From assembly GCF_036245865.1 (NCBI RefSeq), contig NZ_BTTW01000001.1, positions 1,364,001 to 1,428,000 on the forward strand: a stretch of 64,000 nt of DNA, read 5' to 3'. This stretch comes from Corallococcus caeni. Its GTDB lineage: Bacteria > Myxococcota > Myxococcia > Myxococcales > Myxococcaceae. Made by a program: the position numbers and the translations under genes. Under the pieces are notes generated by a model, which had not been told where the DNA came from, ran no database searches, and was given only the letters and a program-made list of their open reading frames with translations. Numbering within the stretch: position 1 is the first letter of the stretch; the number at the start of each line of letters is the position of its first letter. Of the stretch, positions 10,882 to 19,027 are shown piece after piece.

Positions 10882-12903
10882 TCATTGCCGCGTCGCCAGT
10901 TCCAGCGTCACCCGGGCCCCCTTCTCCACCAGCGCACCGGCGGGGGGGGTCTGAGATACGACTCGTCCACTGCCTTGCAGCTGTGGCTCCAACGCCGCGG
11001 CGAGCAACTTCACCACGGCCTCTCTTCCTGCCTGACCCTGGACGTCCGGCACACGCACCGTGCCGGCTTCCGGGGTCTCGGTCACCGCATCCTCCAGGCC
11101 GGCCCGGACGGGCACGGCCTTCGCCAGCGCCTTCGGTGCCGGAGGGGGCACCACGGGCACGGCGGCCGCGGCCACCTCGGCGGGTGCCACCGTCCGGGAC
11201 GGGGGCACGGCCAGGTGGGCCATGGCAGCGGTAGCGATTTCCTTGAAGGCAGGGGCAGCCACGTTCCCCCCGTATACGTCTGTCTTGGGTTCGTCCACCA
11301 CCACGAGAATCACGGCACGCGGTGCCTCGGCTGGCACCATGCCCGCGAACGACGCGATGCGTTTGTCGGAATACCCCCGGGCGACGGGGTCCGCCTTCTG
11401 CGCCGTGCCCGTCTTGCCGGCCACCCGGTAGTCGTCCATGGCGGCCTTGGGCGCGGTCCCTCCCTTGACCACCACGCTCTCGAGCATGCCCACGACCTGG
11501 CGCGCCACCCTCTGGGAAACGACCCGGCGCAGCTCCGTGGGCTGGTTCTCCAGCAGCACCACGCCGTCCGGGTCCACGACCTTGGAGACGAGGTACGGGC
11601 GCATCAGCACGCCGTCGTTGGCCAGCGCGCCGTAGGCCGCCGCCAGCTGGACGGCGGTGGAGGTCATGCCCTGGCCGAAGGATTGGGTGGCCAGGGAGAT
11701 GTCCGATTTTGGAAACGGGATGACGCCGCGGCTCTCGCCGGTGAGCGCCAGGCCGGTGCGCTCCGCGAAGCCGAAGGCGTGGTAGGCGGCCACCATCTTC
11801 TCCCGGCCCAGGGCCTCCGCGACCTTGGCGGCGCAGATGTTGGAGGACACCTGGAGGATGCCCTGCGCGTTGAGCCAGCCGTGCGGGTGGGTGTCGTTGA
11901 TGGTGTGGCGGCCAATGCGGAAGGCGCCGTTCTCACAGAAGAACAGCTGGTCCGGGGTGATGGCCTTCTGCTCCAGCGCGGCGGCCACCACGAAGGCCTT
12001 CATCGTGGAGCCGGGCTCGAAGGCGTCCAGCGCGGCGCGGTTGCGGATGGCGTTCTTCACGCCGTCCTCCGGCGTGTTGGGGTTGAAGCGCGGGTTGTTG
12101 GCCAGCGCCAGCAGTTCCCCGGTGCGAGGGTCCAGCACCACCGCCATGCCCGCGACGGCCTTGGCGTCCTCCACGGCCTTGGCCAGCGCCTTCTCCGCGA
12201 CGTACTGGAGGTGGCGGTCCAGCGTGAGCGTCACCGCGGCGCCCTGGCGCTCCAGCGGATCCATGGCGCCCTGGACCATCAGCTTGCGGCCCTTGGCGTC
12301 CCGGAAGCCGGAGGTGCGCGAGTTCTGCCCGGACAGCTCGTCCTCGAAGGCCAGCTCCAGGCCCTCCAGGCCGTGGCCGTCGGTGCCCACCATGCCGACG
12401 ATGTGCGCGCCCAGTTCGCGCTGGGGATAGAAGCGCTTGGGCTCCTTGGTGAAGCCCAGGCCGGGCAGGCCCAGCGCCTTCACCGCCTCCACCTCCTGGG
12501 GCTTCGCCTGGCGCTTCACCCACGCGAAGCGCTTGGCGCGGGACAGGCGCGCGGCCACGTCGTTGCCGTCCAGGTGCACGGCGCGCGCGAGCTGCCGGGC
12601 CGCCTGCGGCACGTCGGGGAGCATGGACGGGTCCACCCAGATGGAGTCCACCTCCACGCTCTGCGCCAGCGGCGTGCCGCGCCGGTCGAAGATGTCTCCG
12701 CGCCGGGCCGGGATGTCGATCTGCCGGACGTACTGGTCCTGCGCCAGGCCGCGCAGCTTCTCCTGCTGGAAGACCTGGAGGTAGACCGCGCGGCCGAACG
12801 CCGTGCCCAGGAGCGTGAGGAACAGCCCGAACAAGAGCTGGACCCGCAGCCGGAGCCCCTTCGTGTTCGACTCTGGAATCCGCGCGCTCTTGAGGTCCCT
12901 CAC
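10882..12903 (-). CDS. ftsI: Penicillin-binding protein FtsI (PBP3) with C-terminal PASTA domain
   Basis: Divisome transpeptidase, class B PBP. 673 aa with a GTG start at 12903 overlapping the ftsL stop as GTGA. One N-terminal membrane anchor (about 18-40), a dimerisation domain with IDIPARRGDIFDRRG, then the transpeptidase with STMK near 299-302, SSN near 353-355 and KTG near 497-499. After an Ala/Pro/Val linker a single PASTA-like domain ends the protein (VRVPDVQGQAGREAV then SQTPPAG). PASTA tails are uncommon in Gram-negative FtsI but usual in Gram-positive and several deltaproteobacterial enzymes. It presumably works with FtsW and FtsL encoded in the same operon. Confidence 0.96.
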   Translation of the reverse strand: MRDLKSARIPESNTKGLRLRVQLLFGLFLTLLGTAFGRAVYLQVFQQEKLRGLAQDQYVRQIDIPARRGDIFDRRGTPLAQSVEVDSIWVDPSMLPDVPQAARQLARAVHLDGNDVAARLSRAKRFAWVKRQAKPQEVEAVKALGLPGLGFTKEPKRFYPQRELGAHIVGMVGTDGHGLEGLELAFEDELSGQNSRTSGFRDAKGRKLMVQGAMDPLERQGAAVTLTLDRHLQYVAEKALAKAVEDAKAVAGMAVVLDPRTGELLALANNPRFNPNTPEDGVKNAIRNRAALDAFEPGSTMKAFVVAAALEQKAITPDQLFFCENGAFRIGRHTINDTHPHGWLNAQGILQVSSNICAAKVAEALGREKMVAAYHAFGFAERTGLALTGESRGVIPFPKSDISLATQSFGQGMTSTAVQLAAAYGALANDGVLMRPYLVSKVVDPDGVVLLENQPTELRRVVSQRVARQVVGMLESVVVKGGTAPKAAMDDYRVAGKTGTAQKADPVARGYSDKRIASFAGMVPAEAPRAVILVVVDEPKTDVYGGNVAAPAFKEIATAAMAHLAVPPSRTVAPAEVAAAAVPVVPPPAPKALAKAVPVRAGLEDAVTETPEAGTVRVPDVQGQAGREAVVKLLAAALEPQLQGSGRVVSQTPPAGALVEKGARVTLELATRQ

Positions 12904-13292
12904 CGCCCGGTCCCCCGCTCCGCCACGCGGACGGCCGGCGCCGCGGAGCGGGCCTGCGCGGTGCCGGAGCCCTTCACGCGCTCGTCCGCCAGGGACACCA
13001 CCGCGCCGCCCTTGGGCATGGCCATGCCCAGCTGCTCACGCGCCACGCGCTCCAGGCGGCCCGGGGCCTTGAGCGTGGCCAGCTCCAGCTTCAGCCGGTC
13101 GTTCTCCCGGGTGAGCGAGCGGCTCTCGCCCTCCGCGTTGGACAGGCGGTAGCCCATGTCCACCACCAGCACGCGGCTGGTGACGTGGAGGATGCCCACG
13201 CCGGCGAAGAGGGTGAAGAGCATGACGGCGGGCAACAGGTGCATCAGCACGCCGGCCACGGACACGGAGGGACGCGAGAGGGCCTTGCTCAT
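12900..13292 (-). CDS. ftsL: Cell division protein FtsL-like
   Basis: Small bitopic divisome protein, 130 aa. Seen: a short cytoplasmic N-terminus, one membrane helix (about 17-40), then a heptad-like periplasmic stretch rich in Leu, Glu and Arg (about 50-85) expected to form a coiled coil with FtsB-type partners. Primary sequence of FtsL is poorly conserved, so the call rests on topology plus position between rsmH and ftsI, with 4-nt overlaps on both sides. The C-terminal 35 residues are Ala/Arg/Val rich and look unstructured. Confidence 0.85.
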   Translation of the reverse strand: MSKALSRPSVSVAGVLMHLLPAVMLFTLFAGVGILHVTSRVLVVDMGYRLSNAEGESRSLTRENDRLKLELATLKAPGRLERVAREQLGMAMPKGGAVVSLADERVKGSGTAQARSAAPAVRVAERGTGR

Positions 13293-14194
13293 CGGATTTT
13301 CTCCACCGCGCGCAGGTGCGCGCTGCGAGAGCGGGGGTTGGCCTCGACTTCCGCTTCGGAAGCCGCGACGGCCTTCTTGGACACGAGGGCGAAATCACCC
13401 TGGCTGTTGCACACGCACACCGGGAAGCCCGGCGGACAGGTGCACCCGCCCACCAGGGCGCGGAAGGCTTCCTTCACCTTCCGGTCCTCCAGGGAGTGGA
13501 AGGAGATGACGGCGGCGCGGCCGCCCACCTTGAGGAGCGAGGGCAGCGCGGCGAGCAGCGCGTCCAGCGCCTCCAGCTCCCCGTTCACCGCCATGCGCAG
13601 CGCCTGGAACGTGCGGGTGGCCACGTTGATGCGGTCCGGCCACGCCTTGCGAGGCACGGCGCGCTTCACCACCTCCACGGCCTCCAGCGTGCGCTGGGGC
13701 AGCGCCTTCTTCAGCTCCCGGGCGATGGGCCGCGCGAAGGGCTCTTCTCCATAATCCTTGAGCAGCCGCGCCAGGTCGCGCTCGTCCGTCTCCGCGATGA
13801 GCTCCGCGGCGGTGACGCCGGTGTCGCCCATGCGCATGTCCAGCGGGCCGTCCTTCATGAAGGAGAAGCCGCGCTCGGCCACGTCCAGCTGGGGCGAGGA
13901 CACGCCCAGGTCCACCAGCACGCCGTCCACGGGCAAGAGGTCGTGCGCGACACGGGAAAGGTCCGCGAAGTTGCCCTGCCGCGCCTGGAAGCGCGCGTTG
14001 CCGCCCATTCGGGCGGTGGCCGCCGCCAGCGCCACGGGGTCCCGGTCCACGCCCACCACGGTGGCGCCCCGGGCGAGCAGCGCCTGGGTGTGGCCGCCGC
14101 CGCCGAGCGTGCCGTCGATGATCACCTTGCCCTCCGCCGGGTTCAGCAGCTCCACCGTCTCGTGGAGCAGGACGGTCTGGTGCTGGAAGTCCAC
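13289..14194 (-). CDS. rsmH: 16S rRNA (cytosine1402-N4)-methyltransferase
   Basis: SAM-dependent methyltransferase acting on 16S rRNA C1402 (formerly MraW). 301 aa from a GTG at 14194; the open frame extends upstream but family homology begins at [17 protein letters not shown] just inside. The SAM motif [13 protein letters not shown], then [21 protein letters not shown] and [15 protein letters not shown], are RsmH signatures. The C-terminal [13 protein letters not shown] Cys-rich piece and [11 protein letters not shown] are also typical. Overlaps ftsL by ATGA; 23 nt downstream of the STAS gene. Confidence 0.96.
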   Translation of the reverse strand: MDFQHQTVLLHETVELLNPAEGKVIIDGTLGGGGHTQALLARGATVVGVDRDPVALAAATARMGGNARFQARQGNFADLSRVAHDLLPVDGVLVDLGVSSPQLDVAERGFSFMKDGPLDMRMGDTGVTAAELIAETDERDLARLLKDYGEEPFARPIARELKKALPQRTLEAVEVVKRAVPRKAWPDRINVATRTFQALRMAVNGELEALDALLAALPSLLKVGGRAAVISFHSLEDRKVKEAFRALVGGCTCPPGFPVCVCNSQGDFALVSKKAVAASEAEVEANPRSRSAHLRAVEKIR

Positions 14195-14217
14195 GGGAGG
14201 GGGGCCTTGGGTGCGGG

Positions 14218-14601
14218 TCAGACGAAGGGAGCGCGCGCGAGCTGGAAGGCGGCCCGGGCATCGTTCATGTGCGGGTACAGCTCGAAGGTGTCGTGGGCGC
14301 CGGCCGCGCGGAAGATGGCGGCCAGGTACGGCGACAGCCCGGACAGCTTCACGTCGCCACCGGCGCGGCGGAACTGCTCCGTGCGGGCCATCAGCGGGCG
14401 CACGCCGCGGTAGTTCAGGTGCGCCACGTCCGCGAAGTCCAGGACGACCTGGCGCGTGCCCCGGTGCAGCCGGTGCATCAGGTCCTCGCACAGCTTGAGC
14501 AGGTCCGCCTCCTCCAGCTCGCCCTCCAGCATCAGCGTCTCCACGCGCTCGGACGCCGCCACCACCGCCCTGTTCCGACGAACCTCCTGCACCTGGTCCA
14601 T
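14218..14601 (-). CDS. STAS-domain protein inserted in the dcw cluster
   Basis: 127-aa single STAS domain of the anti-sigma-factor-antagonist type. ATG 14601 is the first start followed by a sensible fold; the frame continues upstream into mraZ-side Arg/Gly-rich sequence that overlaps mraZ. The region [20 protein letters not shown] aligns with the SpoIIAA-type strand-helix core, but the usual DSSG phosphorylation site reads NYRG, so the standard phosphorylatable Ser is absent. It lies between mraZ and rsmH, 50 nt and 23 nt away, and is probably cotranscribed. The function is unknown; a structural or partner-binding role is possible. Confidence 0.85.
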   Translation of the reverse strand: MDQVQEVRRNRAVVAASERVETLMLEGELEEADLLKLCEDLMHRLHRGTRQVVLDFADVAHLNYRGVRPLMARTEQFRRAGGDVKLSGLSPYLAAIFRAAGAHDTFELYPHMNDARAAFQLARAPFV

Positions 14602-14651
14602 GCGCCTGCCCACCCTTCTTCCCTGCGAACTTGAGGCTGTCGACTTCCTGG

Positions 14652-15104
14652 CTACGGCTGGCGCAGCTCGCCCAGCACCCGCAACACGTCCGGGGAGGTG
14701 GCTTCCTGGCGCGCGTCCTCCTGCGCCTTCGCCCAGCCTTCCTGGCTCCAAAGCTCAATCACCTTCACCATCCCCGCCCACACCACGTCCTTCTCCAGCT
14801 TCGCGTACGCCCTGAGCGACGGCGGGATGAGCAACCGGCCCAGCTTGTCCAGCGGGCACTCCTGCGCGCTGGCCACGTACAGCCGCATCAACGTCTTGAC
14901 CCCCGGCTCCATGGGGTTGCGCCGGGCGAGCGCGGTCTCCAACGCCTCCCACTCCCGCACCGGATAGGCGTGGAGGCAGGGGTCCAGGGCCGTGGTGACG
15001 ATGAGCCGCTCGTCGTAGGCGCCCACCAACGTCTCCCGCAGCTTGGCCGGGAGGCTGGTGCGCCCCTTCGCGTCGATCTGGTGCTCATAGACGCCTCGGA
15101 ACAC
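14652..15104 (-). CDS. mraZ: Transcriptional regulator MraZ
   Basis: AbrB-like DNA-binding regulator of the dcw cluster and its first gene. 150 aa, GTG start at 15104 preceded by AGGTGG. Two MraZ half-repeats: [23 protein letters not shown] at the N-terminus and [19 protein letters not shown] in the middle, each containing the DxxGR motif that forms the swapped-hairpin DNA-binding fold. The family forms ring oligomers and represses its own operon by binding short direct repeats; candidate repeats lie just upstream. Confidence 0.97.
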   Translation of the reverse strand: MFRGVYEHQIDAKGRTSLPAKLRETLVGAYDERLIVTTALDPCLHAYPVREWEALETALARRNPMEPGVKTLMRLYVASAQECPLDKLGRLLIPPSLRAYAKLEKDVVWAGMVKVIELWSQEGWAKAQEDARQEATSPDVLRVLGELRQP

Positions 15105-15145
15105 GCGGGACGATCCACCTTTTCAGCCCAGCACGGGACGGACCA

Positions 15146-15160
15146 CCACTCCTTCCCACT
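15146..15160 (-). promoter_or_regulatory. Candidate MraZ operator repeats
   Basis: On the minus strand AGTGG occurs at 15160-15156 and again at 15150-15146, exactly 10 nt apart, and a TGGG lies at 15130-15127. MraZ of other bacteria binds TGGGN/GTGG-type direct repeats with about 10-nt period in the mraZ leader. The copies lie between the predicted -10 element and the mraZ GTG. Assignment is by pattern and position only. Confidence 0.5.
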
Positions 15161-15182
15161 TCTTACCCCTCTGCGGCCGGCA

Positions 15183-15211
15183 TACATACGCGCCCCCCCC
15201 AGGGGGGTCAA
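15183..15211 (-). promoter_or_regulatory. Predicted sigma-70-type promoter of the dcw operon
   Basis: Minus strand TTGACC at 15211-15206, a 17-nt spacer, then TATGTA at 15188-15183. This is five of six for the -35 and a moderate -10, with optimal spacing, in the only sizeable gap upstream of mraZ. It would place transcription start near 15176, about 70 nt before the mraZ GTG and just upstream of the MraZ-type repeats. Confidence 0.5.
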
Positions 15212-15342
15212 GAAAGCGCGCAACAGGCTGGAACACCGCGAGCCCGGCGCCGGACATCCCCCAGGGCACGCGCGGGACGGCCTACCTTCGAGGATGGGGC
15301 AAACTTGAGTTTTTCCGCTCCCAGGCTGAGAGTCCCTGGCCC

Positions 15343-16053
15343 GTGAGCACGAACGTTCGACTGAAGGTGGCCTACAAGACCCCGCAGTCGCTGGTCGGTG
15401 AGTACACCCGCAGCGTGGGTCAGGGCGGCGTCACCCTGGAGACGCGCAAGGCCCTGCCGCTGGGCACCCGCTTCACCTTCGAGCTGCACGCGGGTGGCAT
15501 GCCGCGTCCGGTGGAGGTGCTGGGCGAGGTCGTCAAGGTGGAGCCGCGCCCCGGCGAGCGCTTCCTGCTCACCGTGCGCTACGACGGCGCGGAGGATCGC
15601 AGCGCGCTGGACGCGGTGCTCCAATTCATCTTCGCCCAGGAGGAGCAGAACGGCCTGCGCCGCTTCCCGCGCATGCCGCTGCACCTGCGCGCGAGGGAGG
15701 CCGACCCCCGGGCGCCGTTCTTCTACGTGCGCGACATCTCCCGGGGCGGCGTGGGCCTGGAGGTGGAGGCCCCCACCCTGCCCCGCGAGGTGCAGGTGGG
15801 CGCGCCCTTCCTCATGGAGATGGACATGACGGAGGGCCCGCTCCTGCTCCACGGCGAGGTGGCGTGGACGTCGTCGGTGCCGCGCAAGGGCGCGGCGCAG
15901 GCGATGACGCCGGGCTTCGGCGCGACGTTCGGCCGGCTGCGGCCGGACATGCTCCAGCGGCTGGAGGCCCTGATGGTGCTGGAGCACCTGCCGCCCGCGC
16001 CCTGGCGGGCCCGGGTCAGCTTCGGCCTGGATGCCGTGTCGCGGATGCCCTGA
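15343..16053 (+). CDS. Protein with two PilZ-like domains
   Basis: 236 aa, GTG start. The N-terminal half (about 1-105) is a PilZ-like barrel that has lost the RxxxR motif and keeps only a degenerate YTRSVGQGG loop. The C-terminal half (about 106-220) has RRFPR as RxxxR near 107-111 and DISRGG as the D/NxSxxG motif, so it should bind cyclic di-GMP. This arrangement is common in myxobacteria. It is divergent from mraZ, with 238 nt between the starts, and is followed by the convergent acyl-CoA dehydrogenase. The process it controls cannot be read from the sequence. Confidence 0.85.
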   Translation: MSTNVRLKVAYKTPQSLVGEYTRSVGQGGVTLETRKALPLGTRFTFELHAGGMPRPVEVLGEVVKVEPRPGERFLLTVRYDGAEDRSALDAVLQFIFAQEEQNGLRRFPRMPLHLRAREADPRAPFFYVRDISRGGVGLEVEAPTLPREVQVGAPFLMEMDMTEGPLLLHGEVAWTSSVPRKGAAQAMTPGFGATFGRLRPDMLQRLEALMVLEHLPPAPWRARVSFGLDAVSRMP

Positions 16054-16094
16054 TGTCCCCTGTCAGGGCCCCCCGCGCGATCCGACTCCGCGGA

Positions 16095-17903
16095 CTACAG
16101 CGGGTTGTACGGGTAACCGCCGGCCTCCTCCAGGCCGGTGACCAGCGTCTCGCGCAGCTCCGCCGGGTCGTACGCCGTGAAGGCGTCCAGCGCGGACAGG
16201 CGCTTGAGCTCCAGCGCGAGCGCGTCGCCCTTGAGCGTGGCGCAGAGCGCGCGGCGGGTGCGCTCGAAGGCGCGCGTGGTGGACTCCATCGCGTACAGCC
16301 GCACCAGCGCCACGCGCACGGGGTCCAGCACGCCGCCGGTGGCGGCCTGGCGGGTGCGCGTCACCATGGAGTCCAGGGCGTACGCGTCCATCACCACGTC
16401 CGCCAGCGCGGCCATGACCTCCTGGTGCTTGTCCAGCTCCGTGCCGAAGGTCTCCGCGGCCAGGCGCATGCCGTGGATGGCCAGGTGCTTGGCGCACTCG
16501 GCGGCGATCTCCTCGTGGGCCAGCGCGTCCTGGCGGCCCGCGCGGGGACGCTCGCCGCGGCCCAGCTCCTCCGCCACGGAGCGCGCCTGCGCGAACAGCG
16601 GCAGGTCGCCCTTCACGGCGCGCTTGAGCAGCATGCCGGTGATCAGCATGCGGTTGATTTCGTTGGTGCCCTCGAAGATGCGGTTGATGCGCGCGTCGCG
16701 GTAGGCGCGCTCCACCGGGTACTCCTCGATGTAGCCGGCGCCGCCGTGCACCTGCACCGCGTCGTCCACCAGGAGGTTGAGGGCCTCCGAGCCGAAGACC
16801 TTCATGATGGAGGCCTCCGTGGCGAACTCCTCCATCGCGGCGATGACGTGCGCGTCGTAGTCCGCGTCCGAGCGCTCCTTCGACGCGAGCCGCCCGTCCA
16901 CCAGGCCCGCCGTGCGGTACGTCATGCTCTCCACCGCGTAGACGAGCGTGGCCATGCGCGCGAGCTTCTCGCGGATGAGCGGGAAGGTGGCGATGGGCGC
17001 CTTGAACTGCTTGCGCTCCTGCGCGAACTTGAGCGCGTTCTGCAGCTGCAGCTTCATGCTCCCGATGACGCCCGCGCCCAGCTTCAGCCGGCCGTAGTTG
17101 AGGATGTTGAAGGCGATGCGGTGGCCCTTGCCCAGCTCGCCCAGCAGGTTCTCCGCGGGCACCCGCGCGTCCTCGAAGTAGAGCGGACACGTGGACGAGC
17201 CGCGGATGCCCATCTTGTGCTCCTCCGGGCCCACGGTGAGGCCCGGGGTGTCCTTCTCCACGATGAAGCCGGTGAACTTGTCACCGTCCACCTGCGCGAA
17301 GACGACGAACACGTCCGCGAAGGCCGCGTTGGTGATGTAGAGCTTGGAGCCGTTGAGCACGTAGTGCTTGCCGTCAGCGGACTTCACGGCCTTCGTCTTC
17401 GCGCCGCGCGCGTCGCTGCCGCTGCCCTGCTCCGTCAGCGCGTACGCCGCCACCCACTCGCCCGTGGCGAGCTTGGGCAGGTACTTCGCCTTCTGCGCCT
17501 CGTTGCCGAACCACACGATGGGCAGCGACCCGATGCCGGTGTGCGCGCTGGACGTCACCGACCAGGAGCCCAGCAGGCTCATGGCCTCCGCGAGCAGGAG
17601 CGACGTCGTCTTGTCCAGGCCCGTGCCGCCGTACGTCTCCGCGATGTCCACGCTCAACAGGCCCAGCTCACCCGCGCGGCGCAGGAGGTCGCGCAGGAGC
17701 GCGTTGTCCTTGCCCTCGATGCGCGCGGCCTGGGGCAGCACCTGCTCCCGGCAGAACTGGAGCGCCGTCTTGAAGAAGAGCCGCTGCTCCTCGGAGAACC
17801 CCTCCGGCGTGAGGATGCGGGTGGCGCCCACCTCCTGGAAGAGGAACGTCGCCCCAGCGAGTACATCCTGGGGACGGGAAGCGGGCTCGGTTACGGCGAC
17901 CAT
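16095..17903 (-). CDS. Long-form acyl-CoA dehydrogenase
   Basis: FAD-dependent acyl-CoA dehydrogenase for the first step of beta-oxidation. 602 aa from ATG 17903, chosen because GGAGGT lies 5-6 nt upstream; an ATG 24 nt earlier in the same frame lacks this. Seen: ALTEQGSGSDARGAKT substrate/FAD region, YITNAAFADVFVVFAQ, RKQFKAPIATFPLIREKLA, and VQVHGGAGYIEEYPVERAYRD with IFEGTNEINR, which holds the catalytic base Glu near 411. The roughly 170-residue C-terminal helical extension places it with VLCAD/AcdA-type enzymes rather than the 380-aa short forms. It is a single gene, convergent with the PilZ gene. Confidence 0.93.
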   Translation of the reverse strand: MVAVTEPASRPQDVLAGATFLFQEVGATRILTPEGFSEEQRLFFKTALQFCREQVLPQAARIEGKDNALLRDLLRRAGELGLLSVDIAETYGGTGLDKTTSLLLAEAMSLLGSWSVTSSAHTGIGSLPIVWFGNEAQKAKYLPKLATGEWVAAYALTEQGSGSDARGAKTKAVKSADGKHYVLNGSKLYITNAAFADVFVVFAQVDGDKFTGFIVEKDTPGLTVGPEEHKMGIRGSSTCPLYFEDARVPAENLLGELGKGHRIAFNILNYGRLKLGAGVIGSMKLQLQNALKFAQERKQFKAPIATFPLIREKLARMATLVYAVESMTYRTAGLVDGRLASKERSDADYDAHVIAAMEEFATEASIMKVFGSEALNLLVDDAVQVHGGAGYIEEYPVERAYRDARINRIFEGTNEINRMLITGMLLKRAVKGDLPLFAQARSVAEELGRGERPRAGRQDALAHEEIAAECAKHLAIHGMRLAAETFGTELDKHQEVMAALADVVMDAYALDSMVTRTRQAATGGVLDPVRVALVRLYAMESTTRAFERTRRALCATLKGDALALELKRLSALDAFTAYDPAELRETLVTGLEEAGGYPYNPL

Positions 17904-18064
17904 CGACGACCTCCGGGGAGGGAGCACTGCCCTCCGAAGCCTTCAGGAAAAAGGCGCGCGGCACCTTACGGCGCGCGGAACGACAGGGGTAGTAGCGGCG
18001 AGTCCCCACCACCTCAATGGGATGCGGACTCCACGGGGGGTGCGTGCCCGGCCGCCAGGCGGGA

Positions 18065-18095
18065 GGGTTCCCTTGCCCCTGATTACGGGGAACCC
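18065..18095 (-). terminator. Stem-loop over the end of the lipoprotein gene
   Basis: Perfect 8-bp inverted repeat GGGTTCCC (18065-18072) / GGGAACCC (18088-18095) with a 15-nt loop. It overlaps the last codons and TAA stop of the minus-strand lipoprotein gene and precedes the acyl-CoA dehydrogenase. No T-run follows, so it may be a weak terminator or only an mRNA end structure. Confidence 0.35.
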
Positions 18096-18973
18096 GCGTC
18101 CGGCGCGGGCCGCGGCGTGGGGTACACGAGGCAGAGCGTGTCGAAGAGCCCCTCCTCCGGCGCGACGTACGTGCCGCCGAGCGCTCGCGCCACCTGCGCC
18201 ACCTCCGTGCCGAATGACGGGACGAGGCACAGGTCGTCCGACGTGGTGAAGCGCCCCTTGAGCCGGGCCAGCTCCCGCCGCAGCGTCGCGATGTCCTGGC
18301 GTCCGCCGCGCACGGGCACGGACGGGCCGTTGCGGTCCGGCCCCGGCAGCTTGCCTACGCTGGTGGTCAGCTCGAACCCGTCCGCGCGCTGGATGATGCG
18401 CAGCTTGCCGGGCGCCACCTCCTCCAGCCACGCGCGGAAGCCCTGCTCGTCGCGCAGCACCAGCCGGTAGGCCACGGGCGCGTCCGGGTGCTGGAGCCAC
18501 ACGGCCCGCGCCTGCGTGCGCAGCACCGCCAGCGTGTCAGACACCTGTGCGAGAAACGTGTCCGCGTCCTCCACCGCCACGAGCACGTCCCGACCCCGCA
18601 CCCGCTCTGCCAGCCTGGCCGCGTCCGGTCCCCGGGCAGGCACGAGGGCCTCCGCCCCCAGCCGCGCCCGGTCCCCCGACAGCTCCAGCCGGAGGACGTC
18701 GTCCGGGAGGGGCTCTCCGTACACGGGCGCGGACACCGGAGTGACGGTCGCGTCCGCCCAGGTGCCCGCGTCGGCAGGGGCCCGCGAAGAGGCCCCCGCT
18801 TCCGCGCGGAGGGGGGTCGCGGAGGACGCCGCTGGCACCGGCCCGGCGGGCGTGGATTCGCGGCAGCCGCCTGACGCCAGGCTGCCCACGAACAGGAGGA
18901 AGAATGCAGGGTTACGAAAACAGGCTGGCGAGCGTAGCGGAATATTCCACCCGGAGCGTCTGAATGGCCTCAT
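18083..18973 (-). CDS. Predicted lipoprotein of unknown function
   Basis: 296 aa from ATG 18973. A basic N-terminus is followed by a hydrophobic core and a lipobox-like SLASGGC near residue 38 (Ser at -3 is unusual), then an Ala/Pro/Thr-rich linker to about 85, suggesting an anchored periplasmic domain. The remainder has two similar alpha/beta stretches (one after AERVRGRDVLVAVEDAD, one after GRQDIATLRREL) that loosely resemble the periplasmic part of ExbD/TolR proteins, but I cannot assign the family. It is divergent from the Ser/Thr kinase gene, with 54 nt between starts, so the two may share a control region. Confidence 0.75.
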   Translation of the reverse strand: MRPFRRSGWNIPLRSPACFRNPAFFLLFVGSLASGGCRESTPAGPVPAASSATPLRAEAGASSRAPADAGTWADATVTPVSAPVYGEPLPDDVLRLELSGDRARLGAEALVPARGPDAARLAERVRGRDVLVAVEDADTFLAQVSDTLAVLRTQARAVWLQHPDAPVAYRLVLRDEQGFRAWLEEVAPGKLRIIQRADGFELTTSVGKLPGPDRNGPSVPVRGGRQDIATLRRELARLKGRFTTSDDLCLVPSFGTEVAQVARALGGTYVAPEEGLFDTLCLVYPTPRPAPDAGSP

Positions 18974-19027
18974 GATAGCGTCTCGCGGTTTTTCCGAAGG
19001 ACTCCCCCCACAGGAGCCGATTCGAAC

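Noticed and set aside
7870-13152. Very long open frame on the plus strand opposite murF, murE and ftsI
   Set aside because: Its product is Arg/His/Ala/Gly-rich with no motif, while the minus strand encodes intact Mur ligases and FtsI. Such frames arise from the very high G+C third positions.
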